From the NCBI GenBank assembly GCA_963971405.1, contig OZ020484.1:42492770-42556769 (forward strand): a stretch of 64,000 bases of DNA. Reading direction: 5' to 3'. The translations under genes and the position numbers were made by a program. The notes beneath the pieces were generated by a model that saw nothing but the letters and a program-made list of their open reading frames with translations, searched no databases and was not told the DNA's origin. The DNA comes from Psococerastis gibbosa. Its lineage: Eukaryota > Arthropoda > Insecta > Psocodea > Psocidae. Shown in pieces: positions 40,315-52,445 of the stretch (positions are counted from its first letter, which is position 1; each line of letters begins with the position of its first letter).

Positions 40315-42525
40315 ACCGTTGAAAAGTTAATTCTCCAATCATGCCAAACAACAATTAATCAAAAAATCTATTGTAGAATGCAACACGGAAAAAACTTTCC
40401 CAGAAAATTATATTTCTGTAGAAAAATGTATCGAAAGTTTGGTTCGTAAAGTGGAGGGGGTAAGGAGGGGGTGGATTGTGACTGGGTATGGTAGGGGGGA
40501 GGGATATAATATAATTAGGACTTTTAACGTTTCTGACAAGGCTGAAAACTTCCCCTCTTACAAAATTAAACTTGATTCTTTTCTTAAATTGTGTTCATAA
40601 TCCTGAAATTTCAAAATTCTATCCGGTATTTTCCGGACAACTTCATAAACAGATCTTTTTCGCTTTTTACCTTTATAATGAAATTTAATGTACGATGCTA
40701 TTTTAAAATTGAAAATTGATATAACTTTAGGCAGAAACTTGATAGTATAGTTCTGTATTGAAGAGTTGAGACATTCGTTACCACCAATGATTTTTTTAAT
40801 TTTTATATCTGGTGCAACCAATCAGAGCGTCGGCCGACTGACTCGTCTGTTTCCAATCAGAGCACGCCTTACAGCCACGGCCACGACAAGATTTATATGT
40901 CCAAGACGTGAAAACGTGGCAGGTGGGGCCAGAAATTCAAAAAATTTTTAGTGAGAGCAAATTTTCCATTTCTCCAACATATTGTAGAGCCCGACTTAAT
41001 AGAAAAAACTCAGTGAAGTGGCGCTAAAACCCGTCGATAGTTCAGGATTAACAATGTCTTTGAAGGATCATCTTTATTCAACAAAGCTTTGATAGTATAT
41101 TCGGTGGCAGCGGCAGTGTCCGTGTAAGGCGTGTAATGCCGCATTACACTCAACAAATCATAGAATGTATTAAGGCGTTTGTTAAAATCTATAGGAAGCC
41201 GGGAACAATAAATAAGATTATAACTAAGATTGTGTAAGACAATTAAGAATCTCGTTAGTATTCAGATGTTTTCTTTTTTTGTTTTCAAATTTTAACTTTT
41301 TAAGAAGATACAATTAAGTAGTACATGATATATATTGATGCGTGTTTTCTTTCTTGTTTTCAAATATTTGCAAGCATTACACACCCAATTATCCCATCGT
41401 TCCGCCACTGTTCGTTGGTTATACCGTTATATAATATGGCCAATATCCTTACTGACGAGGCAAAGCTCCCCAACCGCAATGTTTCAATAGGGAAAAACGC
41501 GGCTGCTTGGCACGTTGAGAACATTGAAAATGGTGTAGTGCTGAAGTAAGCGGATACTCTACTGGGTCTTGATACCCCTAAATCCTTTTGATTTTCGAGC
41601 CAATGCGTTTTTTGCCAAAAATCCTTTGTTAAATTAAAATTAAAATCCTGTCTTTGATAGGTATGATTTAATTACTCAAATTAAAAGAATTAATCCTATG
41701 AAGACCTGGTGCAGGTCTTCATAATATCTACATTAATTTGAAGATATGTCTTATACCTGTAATGTTTCGAGTCCCATACAAAATGAGAGCTTCTTGTCAA
41801 TATTGATTGGAGGCTCGAGAGTGTATATCAAGTCTCGAGTACCAATCACAAGCCCCTTTTACCATCGAGTTTTCATTAGCTCCTTTGATTTGAACATGCA
41901 TCTGTCTTAAATGATTTCTATGGGATCCAGCCATATTGCCAAACAACCCCTCTAATTAAGTACTGGCTGTGAGCTTCAAAGGGGAGCCTCTATAAAAGTG
42001 TAGTACACTCGGTTATTAGGGACATGCAATGCAAAAAATGTATTTGAGTCCAAAGTGAAGGATGTGACTAGATAAGTTAAGAACCCCAGAAGCATTTGCA
42101 TCAAATCTAGGCCCAGTACCGAACAACAGCATAATTTTGGAATTTATCGCAAGTGATAATTGTTCTAAAGCTTTGCTTTCCTCACTACTTTTTCATTTGT
42201 AAATTATCAGCTTCAATGTGGATAATCCGTAATCACGCCTTTGACGGTTTTTAACCCAATGAAAATACAATAATACATTGTTAAGTATAGGCTCAAAACT
42301 TCAAACTATTAGACAACCCAGGGCTATCTTAGGGAGGTGCGAAACCACTAAAGTAAAAATTTAACTCTGCACTGCAATACTTGGATTGCAAGAAATAGAT
42401 CATATGCAGTATATATAGGTTCAATATAAATTCTGGGCGTAGGAAATGTTTATTTACATACTGTATAGTCATTCCTTTCGGAATAACCCGCGACCTTGTC
42501 CTCTTGTATACTTGTCAGGAAGGGA
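40315..42525. other. No recognised gene or repeat
   Basis: The longest plain stretch of the window. Only short frames (for example 41325-41549) and a small inverted repeat GAAGACC...GGTCTTC near 41700. A candidate for single-copy DNA. Confidence 0.45.
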
Positions 42526-42660
42526 CTTGTTCACGAACATGGTTAAGTCAAGCATTCGCCCGTTTCAATGTCAGTGGTAAGCATGTCTGTCTCAGCTTGT
42601 ACATAGCCATTTGTAGTCGGTGTGGGTTGACATTGAGGACTTCAAACAGTTCGCCAACGG
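42526..42660 (-). repeat. Dispersed repeat (family S)
   Basis: Minus strand AAGTCCTCAATGTCAACCCA, CACCGACTACAAATGG, CAAGCTGAGACAG matches 33548 and 10500. Unclassified. Confidence 0.5.
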
Positions 42661-43423
42661 CCTAAAATTCATGCAGAAATAATATAAGATAATGTCTGAT
42701 AAGGGAAGATTCAACTAGTCCATTACGTCCAATAATAATAATAGTATCTGCCAGGCAAGGCGGCGACTTCTACCATCTTTCCACGTCAACTGTCTGCCCT
42801 TAGATAACACTATCAGACGTATCACAACCGCGCCTCTGTTAATGTATAAACAAAATTTTTTGAAATCAAAGAAACTCAGTGCTTCGCTGACGTCTTTTCC
42901 TGTACTGCACTGTTCTTGTCCGCCATCTTAGCTGACAGCTTTCGATCAATGTCAACGGCTTAACATGAAATACGCCCCTGTAAACGCCTTTCAACAGTTA
43001 TCCAATTTCAAATACTGTACATATCTGTGCAAGCACACCAACAACAAGAAACTTTACTGTTAGCTGAATCAAACAGACTCTAGGCAATTACAAAAGGACT
43101 CTAAGAGAAGCGGAGGGGGGGGGGGAGGTTAAGGCTTCGGAATGGAAATAGTAATTGAACTCTTGGGAAAATGTTTCCAGTGCCAGGAACTTACAAAGCA
43201 CCTGTTGGCAAAATCAATACATCCTCGCACATTACAGACAAACTAATAACTTTGGAAAGCTTTCACCCATATATCATTATTTGCGTGAATATTATTAATC
43301 GAATGCGTTCTTAACCGTGAAACCTCGCCTCGTAGCCCAAACATAGATGTATATAAACAATAAATTATTATTATTCATACAGTAAAAAGTGTCATTATTC
43401 AATATATTGCACTATTGTATGAT
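42661..43423. other. Non-coding with poly-G
   Basis: A poly-G tract lies at about 43116-43126. AATAAATTATTATTATT near 43360 looks like a retroelement 3' end but no coding trace precedes it. Confidence 0.4.
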
Positions 43424-43570
43424 AAACAACACTGATATTAAACTAACTTGGATTGAAGAGGTAACCTTCTCGGTATAAGCAAAATTAGACGATTTAGAAA
43501 AAACAGGACATGGCGGGATTCGAACCCACAATCTACGCCTAACGCTGGACTCTAATTCCGATAGAATGCC
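43424..43570 (-). mobile_element. tRNA-derived SINE (family G)
   Basis: Minus strand: GTAGATTGTGGGTTCGAATC then CCGCCATGTCCTG, a good B-box (GGTTCGAATCC), followed by CCGAGAAGGTTACCTCTTCA and AAGTTAGTTTAATATCAGTG. The body equals 55472-55510. The A-box half is diverged. Not a working tRNA: no acceptor stem, and the body is shared. Confidence 0.65.
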
Positions 43571-43756
43571 GTACATAGTAATTTTGGACTACCCTAACCA
43601 GCTCATGTTCGGACACTTGAATTTATTATATTAGGGCCTACACACTTATCTCACAAAACGTTTTTTTTTTTTTTTTTTTAAATTGCGACAGATATTTTTT
43701 TTTACTACAATACATTATGGTATGGACCATATATTATATTTTACGCATCGCTAAAG

Positions 43757-43915
43757 CCAGAAATGGATCCAGCCTGTTTGGGGGGGGGGGGGGTAGTTGG
43801 GTGTCAAAATATCAAAATAGAAGAAATATATGTAGTATCGACGATTAAATAAGAGTGTAATTAATTAACTTACAACAGATTTATTAAAGTTGGGGGGGGG
43901 GGGCAGCAACCCATC
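43757..43915. mobile_element. Possible poly-G MITE
   Basis: A 14-base and a 12-base G run bracket an AT-rich centre, and GGATCCAGCC near the left end recalls the hAT MITE termini. The inverted ends and target duplication are not convincing. Confidence 0.3.
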
Positions 43916-43959
43916 TATGGGTATAGGTATTGTTTCTTTGACAGGTGGCAATTTGTCAA

Positions 43960-44055
43960 AGTCAACAATCTAAAAACACTGTGCATCCTGCTACTGATAT
44001 GTACAATGGCCTCAATGAGCGTGTAGATACTGCCAAAAAAATTCTTGAATGAACG
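43960..44055 (+). pseudogene. Second copy of the unknown coding-like family T
   Basis: QSQQSKNTVHPATDMYNGLN then ERVDTAKKILE and a stop. Aligns with 30090-30170 in protein and DNA. See the 30005 entry. No function assigned. Confidence 0.4.
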
Positions 44056-46442
44056 CTAAACACGAATGCCAATTAGTTAAAAACGAGGGCTAGGTAAACC
44101 CGGTATAGACCTAGAAAAAAAACTTACAGTACTGCATTACCGGAAAGTGTAGTTCTTGATAGCCACTCAAATTTACACAAAACATTAAAAAGTAAAAGTA
44201 CAAAAAGCACAAAACACCCTTAGGAATGCTCAAAAAACGCCACCCTTAATATGAACAGCATCGTCAAATTAATGTTGAAAGGTGTTTTGTAAAATTAAAA
44301 ACTCCGAAAAAAGTTCGCTCCCTCTTCCTCCTTCAAGAATTCCTTGGCGGCAAATTTGAGCTTGAAGTGAATTTGGACAGCAGAGATCAAGCCAGGCATT
44401 TAATCTTCTCTCTCGTTTTTTGAGATGCTCTCTTGTCCAGCACTAAAAGGGTCACAAACTACGGTCGATGCAGGCTACTAAATCCTGTGCCCCCCCTCTT
44501 TATTTCTAGCCAAGTTTTCTTTGAAAACTTGCAAACCAAGATAATATTTCCTTCGCATTGTTTTGCAGATGTATGGCATTGTCATCTAACATTTAAATAG
44601 TCGTTATTGTACACACTAAATATCTTCAAGACAAAGCTCTCAGCTGTGTCTGTTTCTTTGTGTTTGCTTTTTATAAAAGCTCGAGAAACATTTGCAAGCG
44701 AGAACAAGAAGCTATTACGTCTCTTTTAATTTGGGGGATATTTTCCCTTGAATCCTGAGAATGCTTGAACGTTTATTGCTTATTAGTTATATTTACATTC
44801 TTTATAATGCACGAAAAAGCAAAGGGAGCTTTGCATTCCTGCAATTTCTGGAGATATTAATCAATTTATGAGAGATATAAAGCAGTTATGTTAACGTCGA
44901 GTAGTAAGATAATTTTCGAACGACGCGACTGCAACACGCTGCTCACGCTCAAAAACGAGGTCAATGGAAACCCCGCCTTATCAGTATTTAAATAGTGATC
45001 AATGGTATTTCCTGTGGAATTTGATATTGAACAAAATGCAGATTTATAATAAGGGGTAACTATTCTTTTTATGTGAGTTGCCAATTAGCAAAAGCAATCC
45101 TGTCCACCCAGGTCGATTTTTCAGAAACCGCAAAAAACTGCTGTGACGCAACGCCATGAGGTATAACATTACAGTTTTTAAAGTATATTTTAACAGTATT
45201 AGAATTGCTTTTGCGTCTCAATATCTGATTCATCGGATGGAATATTGAAAAATAAAAAAAATGGCGCGAATATCTCAAAACTGAATAAAATGGAGAGGAT
45301 TGCTTTTGCTAATAGGCAACTCAATTATTGTCGTAACCGAACATTCACAAGAGAGCCAACCTAAATTGTGATGCAAAGAAATTAAGGTTCAATGCAACCC
45401 ATTGAAGTGTACAGCTATACACAAAACCAGCGTGGAACCTCCACTCTTACCAACTGCAAATAAATTTGTAAGACAAAGACTGTCCCATCGAACGGGAGTG
45501 GGGGGGGGGGAGAGAAAAGTCCAACAATGGCACCCTGGCACTAGTCCAGAAGCTGAGGAAACCAACAAAGAAACTTCGGGGGGAGGGGGTAGTGAGACTA
45601 AGGTCAAATGTTTCCAACCCATATGAAATAATCAACAAGCTAATGCCACTAACACCAACCCTGTCATGGAAAATTCGGGGCATTAGCGGCCTACAATTTT
45701 CCGGGACTCGAAGAAACCCCTGATGTTGATCCGTGGATTTTCCGGGCTTTCCTTTTGCGACCGTTCGTTTTCTATGCCCAATTGAAGCCCCTTAAAAGGG
45801 GAAACTCAGTCAATTCCTTTTAATCGCGATTGGTGTAATTTAAGTTCATAAATGGTTTGTTTTATTGCTTTAGAATTAAGGTTTGCAGCTCGGGTTTTTT
45901 GTCGGTAGGGGTTTTCAGATCTATAGCTACCGCAGTTTTCTTATTTTATTTTTTTATTTGAGGCCTTTTTAGAAAATAAAGTTTAACCGATTAATCGTAT
46001 CTTTATCTTATGTAAAACCTAATTCTTCAATAAGTATGGTGTTTGCTATGGAATCCCCGTTTCCGCCATCCATTCATTCATTGGCGTAGGCGCGTAGCTA
46101 TCCCAAAATTCTGGATAATTCTGGAAAATTGGAAAGCCGAAAGCCCTCTCCTCCCTCCAATATCACCAATATAAAGTAGCGAGCAAATACGTGTTTGTCC
46201 GTGGAGTCTGTCTACCGGGACCCAAAAAAACAAAAAAAACCATACAATAATGTGGAAATGACGAAAACGCAATGAATATCACTTATTAATGTAATTTATT
46301 GCAATTTTGATAATTTAATCATTCCTTTTTTTCAATTGTTAATGTTTTCAATTTTTGATCTACATCAACTGAGGTACAATGAAAACTATATGAATGACAT
46401 TCTCACGGTAAATATAGAATGTAAAGAGCCAACAATAGCTTG
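44056..46442. other. No recognised gene
   Basis: Non-coding with overlapping low-complexity frames at 45389-45683 caused by G-rich tracts. GAGGTCAATGGAAACCCCGC at about 44959 is a scrap of a family B inverted end. Confidence 0.4.
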
Positions 46443-47310
46443 TTGCTTTCCAATTTATAAGTAGTATAAGGAAAGCTTTGAGACGGTCCAAATTTTCGAT
46501 TCCGAGATTTCAAAGGAATTACACGTTTTGAGGTCCCACGAACCCAAAAAAGTGGTTTTTACGAAATGTCGGTCTGTCGCTCTGTCGGTCTGTCACTCTG
46601 TCTGTCTGTACATCGATTTCCGGGCAAACTATTCAGTCGATTATAATAAAATTCGGCATGTAGGGTCACAAAAATCATACCTCGGGACATTTTTTTTGGG
46701 CTAACTCAATTTGGGGGGTTTTGTTTACAAAAAACTCCAAAGAAACGTATAAAAAACTTATTTCTCAGAAACAGCTTCTACGATTTCTTTTAAATTCACA
46801 TATATTGTAGTCGTCAGTAATGTTGACAAAATACGGGGGGTCACTTGTCCCTTGATAGTTTGCTTCTGGGGGTAAAAAAATAAAAATAACTAAATTTTTA
46901 TGAAAAATGACTGAAAATAAATTTATTTGCGAAACCTTTCTATCGATGATTTCTACCTTCAGGCGTGTTTTAGGTGTTAAATTGAGTAACGAAACCAGAC
47001 AGGTTTCTTTCCCAAAAAAAACTATTTGGTTTTGTGCAAAAAAATGTTTTTTTTTTTTAAAATGGTAGTAAATTCACTCTCAAATGCATTGCGTGCTCTG
47101 CCATTATTGCTGTGTAGTAATGTGTTGGTCTGACCTATCTAGAATTTATCTCTTCTCCAGTGTCGTTAAATGGATAACCCCCCCCCCCCCCCCTCGAGAT
47201 ATCGGGAGATTTAACCATTGGAAAATTATTTACCATGAAATTACTCATTTTCTCTATCTACTAATTTTGATAAATTGGAAAGCATGTTCGAGTAAACTCG
47301 GACAGGTTCT
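46443..47310 (+). mobile_element. Helentron-like non-autonomous element, copy A5
   Basis: Forward copy: GCTTTCCAATTTATAAGTAG, GTCT/GTCG tract at 46567-46608, GGGCAAACTATTC, AT-rich core, 16-base poly-C (47178-47193), subterminal ATAAATTGGAAAGCA and stem-loop GTTCGAG TAAA CTCGGAC, ending GGTTC near 47310. T precedes the 5' end; the last bases at the 3' end are altered. No ORF. Confidence 0.8.
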
Positions 47311-48632
47311 ATAGAATGTGGCCGTAACTAATATGAATTTCCCACTTTAATGTAAGGATCGAAAAATGAAAATGGGCGCACTTTTGAACTTTTCAAATTA
47401 TTATTATTTTTTAAATTCTACAATTTAAAAACAACCTAAAAAAACTCTGTTGCACGACAGCCCAATAAGGGTATAGGCTTGACCACAGGTATTGGATACT
47501 CTTTCATGACTACTGCTCTCTTTTTGATGTTGTGGTCTGCAACATGCCCTAAACAGCATAAGCTATTCCTATTTTTAACTTATTATAAGCCTATATAAAA
47601 GTGCCGAATTGAAGCAAAGCAATGACTCATAGTAATATTTTTCATTTCTTCGGGAAGTTTGAATATGGATACCTACTGTCCTGCAATTTATTCATTTATT
47701 TATTTATTTATTTATATATGTAATAAAGAACCAAAAAGAATCAAAACGTTAAAAAAAAGGTCTTCCCATAAAAAAAATATCAAAAGAGAAAACCTCTACC
47801 CGATATGGTCATTTGACCTCAAATTACTCGATTGGGGGGCTGGAAAGTTCAGCTTAATGCGGTTCTTATACAATGACTGGTTAGGGGAAGCGCGGGCCAC
47901 ATGTGGACAGAAGCCAGTAATTCCATTACTGAGGTCCCATCTCTCCCTTCTGCTTGCCTGCCCCCCTTTTACAGTTTTTCTTATTATGTTCCCAACGTTT
48001 ATTGGTGCCGGGAGGGAGGGGGCGGGGGAGGGGGGTTCGAGAAGGGGGGGTCTCAGGTGGCCTCCGTCAAACTGCGACCTTAAGTGCTGTGTTCCTGGAA
48101 TAACGTTTCACTTTAATCAATTCCTTTATGGCGTTTATTGCAAGTCCCCTCTCGCCTCTTGTACATTCTCTACCATAGCATTTATATACACTATCATTTA
48201 GTATGGTGGTTTCTCCATCTTGTCGTCTCTTTCGCCCCATTTTCTCATGATTTTTTGATGGTTTTTAATATTGTATTTGTAACGCCGTGGAAATATATTC
48301 TATTCAAATGTATTCCTTTCTTGTTACTTTCTCTTTGTCTGCTCAATTTACCCCACCAATATTCAATAATATGTCCTGTCCTTTTGTATCTTTGGTAGCT
48401 TATCTTCATCTTCATTATAATCTATTGCTTTTGGTGTTCAGAAAAGTTTTCTATCACTGTTGCCATCCTGGATGGTTTTTTCGAGCTCTGAGTAGGTTCA
48501 GCATCTTCTTTCATGCTTCTTTCATGGTTGAATCATACCTAATATTACATTTTATAGATTTAAACAAACATTTTCCAAAAACAATCTGTCTGGAATTGTA
48601 CCCGTTTTAATAAATGCAATAACTTACACTAG
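47311..48632. other. No supported gene despite a 180-codon frame
   Basis: The open frame 47659-48201 is built on a (TTTA)n microsatellite (Phe/Ile/Tyr run), a Lys-rich AT stretch and a G-rich block (Gly/Arg run); I see no domain and no homologue pattern. The piece 47480-47555 resembles 8563-8620. Confidence 0.45.
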
Positions 48633-48727
48633 TACATACACCAATGGCCCAAAATGGGCCCAAATATGAGGCCTAAGTCGTCGTTATTAACCCGACGAAA
48701 ACTACTACTACTACTACATACACCAAT
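48633..48727 (+). mobile_element. 69-bp retro-insertion with 13-bp target duplication (H6)
   Basis: TACATACACCAAT at 48633-48645 and 48715-48727 flanks only 69 bases: GGCCCAAAATGGGCCC, ATATGAGGCCTAAGTCG, TTATTAACCCGACG and a (CTA)n tail. It is the extreme 3' end of the H2-type element, 5'-truncated almost to nothing. Confidence 0.92.
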
Positions 48728-48799
48728 ATCAACATATTCTGTCGGAATCGGTTATCAGAGTTTAATAATAACTTAACATGGGGTTAAAAGTTTCACCCC

Positions 48800-49079
48800 T
48801 CAAGTTATTCTTTAAGAGTGGAGAACATGCAGCTGCAATGGTTTGGCCACATCCAAAGGATGGATGAGAATAGGACCACCCGGAGGATGGTGGAAGCAAG
48901 GCCACAAGGTAGAACCAATGGCAGACCGAGGACAACCCACGAGAAAAGAATTGAACAACTCGCCGGAGCAAAAGGAAAAATAATGGACGAACTCAAGATG
49001 TTACGGTCCGATCGGGTCGAGTGTAAGAAATGGGTCCGGGGCGACCTCATAATGTGCACGCGGCACTACGAGGGAAGAA

Positions 49080-49111
<32 letters not shown>

Positions 49112-49138
49112 AGAAGAGAAGAAGATATTATTATTTAA
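48800..49138 (+). pseudogene. Non-LTR ORF2 C-terminus with (GAA)n tail
   Basis: Open frame: MQLQWFGHIQRMDENRTTRR, MVEARPQGRTNGRPRTTHEK, RIEQLAGAKG, CKKWVRGDLIMCTRHYEG, then a 50-base GAA tract (49074-49125). WFGHIQRM and the GRPRTTxEK block match 748-1043. The frame is open through the tail, so this is the better copy of the family. The true stop is uncertain because the tail is in frame. Confidence 0.75.
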
Positions 49139-50699
49139 ACGGTGGGGTAGGAGTATTTTAGTGTAGTCCCATGCCTGTGGCAAAATGGGAAAGTCAGAAA
49201 CGAACAGAAAACTTTATGATGAGGAGTACGTAACAATAAAGCGATTAGACTTAACTGAGGCGATATGACTGTCAAAGTGGAACATGCCGAAAAATATTTC
49301 AAAGTAATAATTAAGTAATAATTGAGACTATTATATTTTAAATGCATTTATTTTTACCTTTTATTTCGATTTCAATATTGCCTGACTTTCCCACTTTACA
49401 ACAGGAACGTCAGTACCCCTTCAAACACCAATATAGGATAATAGTTAAAACATTTCAATGAAATAAACCTTCAATAGTTTTGTTAAGGCCTTAGGGTAAG
49501 GAGTAATTGTCACAGCACTGAGGCGCTAACCCAGCGGTGGCATTCTAATTTAAACAAAATATTGTTGAATTTCCCGCGCTAAATCTGGGTGGCCCGCGAA
49601 ACGGAAACAAGGTGAAAGGCGGGAGATTTGAATATTTGAATGAGGATGGCAGTTGGGAAGGAATTATGAGCGGCGCTGTGAACCTGTTCAAACAAAGATA
49701 TTGAGGCGATACAAATTCCCACTTGAAGGAGAATCCAATCTATGCAATCCCCCCTTATCTCATGGCCTATAAATTTGTAATAAATGGTATTTACTTGTGA
49801 GATAAATGCAAATTTATAATATCGCCCATTTCGTACATAGGCCTAACACATTATTTATTGTTACGGTATCGTTAACCGGAATTTAAAGGCATATATAATT
49901 TATTTTGGTATATTTAATTGAATTTTGGGTTTCTCTTACTGCTTTGTTTGACCTATATTCGGCTCAGATAGTAATTATTGCTTCTACCAGAGTACCAGTG
50001 CTCTAAGATTCATTTACATTTATTGGAACGGATTCCAAGAGGAAATTATAGTCGGTGACTGATCCGCAGACTAGTATACGTAACGTAATGTGTCTCATAG
50101 TCCGTTGATCAGTTGATCACATTATACGCCATTGTTGCACGCTCTAGGTCTAAGCAACCACAAAATAAATATATGATCTCTTACTTCTTGGAGGGGGGTT
50201 ACATACGCATGGTCGTCTTTCAACATTCACAGAGAAAGACCATGAGGTTGCTAACCGCTCCAAGTCCAAGTAGTGAGAGATCAGCACTAATAATGTGGTT
50301 GTTTAGAGCTTGAAACAAGGGTGAATCCTGTGACCGTAAAATTGATTAACTAACTATATATATGAGTCGTCTGAAATCAAAAGCAGTTCTCTCCAAAATT
50401 TTCAATTTTTAGATTTTGGCGCCATTTCTTTGATTTGCTGGTTGCGCATCTATCTGAATTTTGGTTGGAATCAGTCTTTTCCCTATTAAATTAAGCTTCA
50501 ATATTATCCCTTGGAATCAAAAACAGTTCTGTCGGACTATGTTTCCGCCATTCAGCCATAATCAAAGTTTTGTCATTTTAGGAACAAAACCAGTTTTCTC
50601 CATTCTTTTTTTCTCAAAATCGGGAAAACTATGCATAGTTAGAACTATTATATCTTTAGTAGGTTAATGAAACACATCAAAATGAACGTGTTAAGGATC
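49139..50699. other. No recognised gene
   Basis: Non-coding. Near 50380-50610 a short unit (AATCAAAAGCAGTTCTCTCC, AATCAAAAACAGTTCTGTCG, GAACAAAACCAGTTTTCTCC) occurs three times with changes, a weak tandem repeat. Confidence 0.4.
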
Positions 50700-51045
50700 A
50701 AATCATAACGCTAGATAAATTTCTAGCCTAGGTACATTTCTAGCTTCTTCTTCGTGTTTAAGTGCCTCTTCTATCGAAGATTGGCGATCATCACGGCAAT
50801 GTAGACCTTGGAGACTGCTCCTCTCTAAAGGAAGTCGTGCTCTTGCCAAAGCACACTGCCTAAGTTTTTCAAGCAGGACGTTCTTCATCTGCCCGGAGCC
50901 TGAGGTGTTCTTCTATCTTCCCTTGGATTATTACATTCAGAAGGCGATCTAGCTTGCTAGGGTTCTCAATACATAGCTTCGAGTGGTTTATGCCGGCTGA
51001 CTCTGGCCATTCCTTTTGGTAACGTGCTCTCAGTTCGTAGAGCAA
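50700..51045 (-). pseudogene. Non-LTR ORF2 fragment
   Basis: Minus strand: LDRLLNVIIQGKIEEHLRLR in one frame, then MKNVLLEKLRQCALARARLP in another. IIQGKIE and the following LKNLRxxxG block match 22300-22020, as does the DNA TATCGAAGATTGGCGATCAT (compare 21988). The family B MITE at 51047 abuts its 5' side. Confidence 0.6.
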
Positions 51046-51046
51046 A

Positions 51047-51430
51047 GGTGCCCATTCCATTGACCGGCTAGGGCTATTTCCAACAACGGTGACGTGGTAG
51101 CAGACATTCAAGACTTAGGTGGCGTTTCCACCGACCTCGCATTGCAGAATTGACGGAAATGATTATTTTCCTCTATGCAATAGTTTAAATTGATCAATGA
51201 TCATACAGTAAAATCACAAACAAAAAAACTAAAATTAAAAAATGGCGTCATGGGATATGTTAAATACAAACATTTTAATAGATTTCTATAAAAAGAAAAA
51301 TTCTAATTTCCGTCAATGTCATTTGGATTTTGCAATGCGAGGTCGGTGGAAACGCTACCTACGGCTTGAATGTCTGCTACCACGTCACCGTTGTTGGAAA
51401 TAGCCCTAGCCGGTCAATGGAATGGGCGCC
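51047..51430 (-). mobile_element. TTA-site MITE (family B), complete 384-bp copy
   Basis: Ends GGTGCCCATTCCATTGACCG and CAATGGAATGGGCGCC with long inverted arms and the usual interior in the reverse sense (CATGGGATATG, TGATCAATGATCA). Right flank TAA; left flank lacks TTA. Non-coding. Confidence 0.85.
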
Positions 51431-52353
51431 TAACAATAAGGTTGCAGCCCTGGGGATATAAAGTATGTATATGATCCTCTACCATTTTATAAGTCGATGG
51501 GGCAACAGTTATCGATTTTTATATTTAAAAAAAGCTGGTGGTGAAGGTGTACGGTGGTAAGAGAAAGGGGTTTCAAATACATCAATGGAAAGAAAGTCCG
51601 AGTTTGTCCATTGCTACTTATACTTATACTCGTAGCTGGTGTAGCTGTTGGCATTAGGGACGTGCAAAAAAAAAAAAAAAAAAAAAACAATACTGATAAT
51701 GTCCAAAACGTTTATGTAGACGTTGGAGTTGGGCAAGGGTGAATGCAGCCTACTACATCCATAAAAAAAAAAAATCTGAAAAGGACTAGTCGAAATTCGC
51801 ACGATACGTCGGTACAGACTGATGAATATACATAGTGGGAAGCCAGCCAACATATAACAATATAGACTGACATAAGCGTTTAAAATATTCCTCCATAACA
51901 TTTCTCACAAGCAATCATTACGTAATATTTTGGTCTAACAGCAACCCGTCTAGTCGAAAAGCACTTGCTGTACCAAATATAATCAACTGCTGAATCAATA
52001 TACGAGAGGTAATACTGTTTGCCGCAGCCTCAGTCATGCGTTTTAGACGTTATGAGCAAGGCAATATGTATGGGGGCCGGACATATGCGAGTCAATCTGT
52101 CCCACCCTCATCATGGGAGCGTTCCATCCTTTGATGAGGTCCAAAACTTGGACACCAATATATTCGCCACCCTCAGCTTGTCCGTAAACTTTCCCCTGAT
52201 AATCTCCCCCGGGGTTGTTAATACTATATGGTCAAGTTCAATTATAGACTATGTTGTTTGTAACTTGGAAGTGACCATGCTATTTTATGTATTGTATTTT
52301 TAATTATTGTTAAACCATGAACACACTTAAATGACAGGTTTAGCTAGAGAAAT
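51431..52353. other. No recognised feature
   Basis: Non-coding; a 22-base poly-A run at about 51666-51687 with no coding trace before it. Confidence 0.45.
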
Positions 52354-52445
52354 AAGTGAGGAGCTAACTTTCAAAACGGCACTAATCCATTTAAATTTTT
52401 AATTTTCATGGATTAGTGCCGTTTTGAAAGTTTGCTCCTCAAGTG
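52354..52445. mobile_element. Near-perfect 82-bp palindromic MITE (family M)
   Basis: AGGAGCTAACTTTCAAAACG and GGCACTAATCCAT are mirrored by ATGGATTAGTGCC and CGTTTTGAAAGTTTGCTCCT around a 17-base centre. AAGTG stands on both sides (52354-52358, 52441-52445), a possible 4-5 bp target duplication. It is the same family as 7806 with the interior removed. Confidence 0.8.

Noticed and set aside
43508..43570. Possible tRNA gene
   Set aside because: B-box present but no acceptor stem or intact A-box, and the adjacent body is shared with other SINE copies.
47659..48201. 180-codon open frame, the longest in the window
   Set aside because: Built from a TTTA microsatellite, an A-rich Lys stretch and a G-rich Gly/Arg block; no domain, no start context, other frames equally open nearby.
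48818..49138. Host gene with Arg/Lys-rich C-terminus
   Set aside because: The N-terminal part is the WFGHIQRM tail of a retrotransposon ORF2 and the basic end is its (GAA)n tail.
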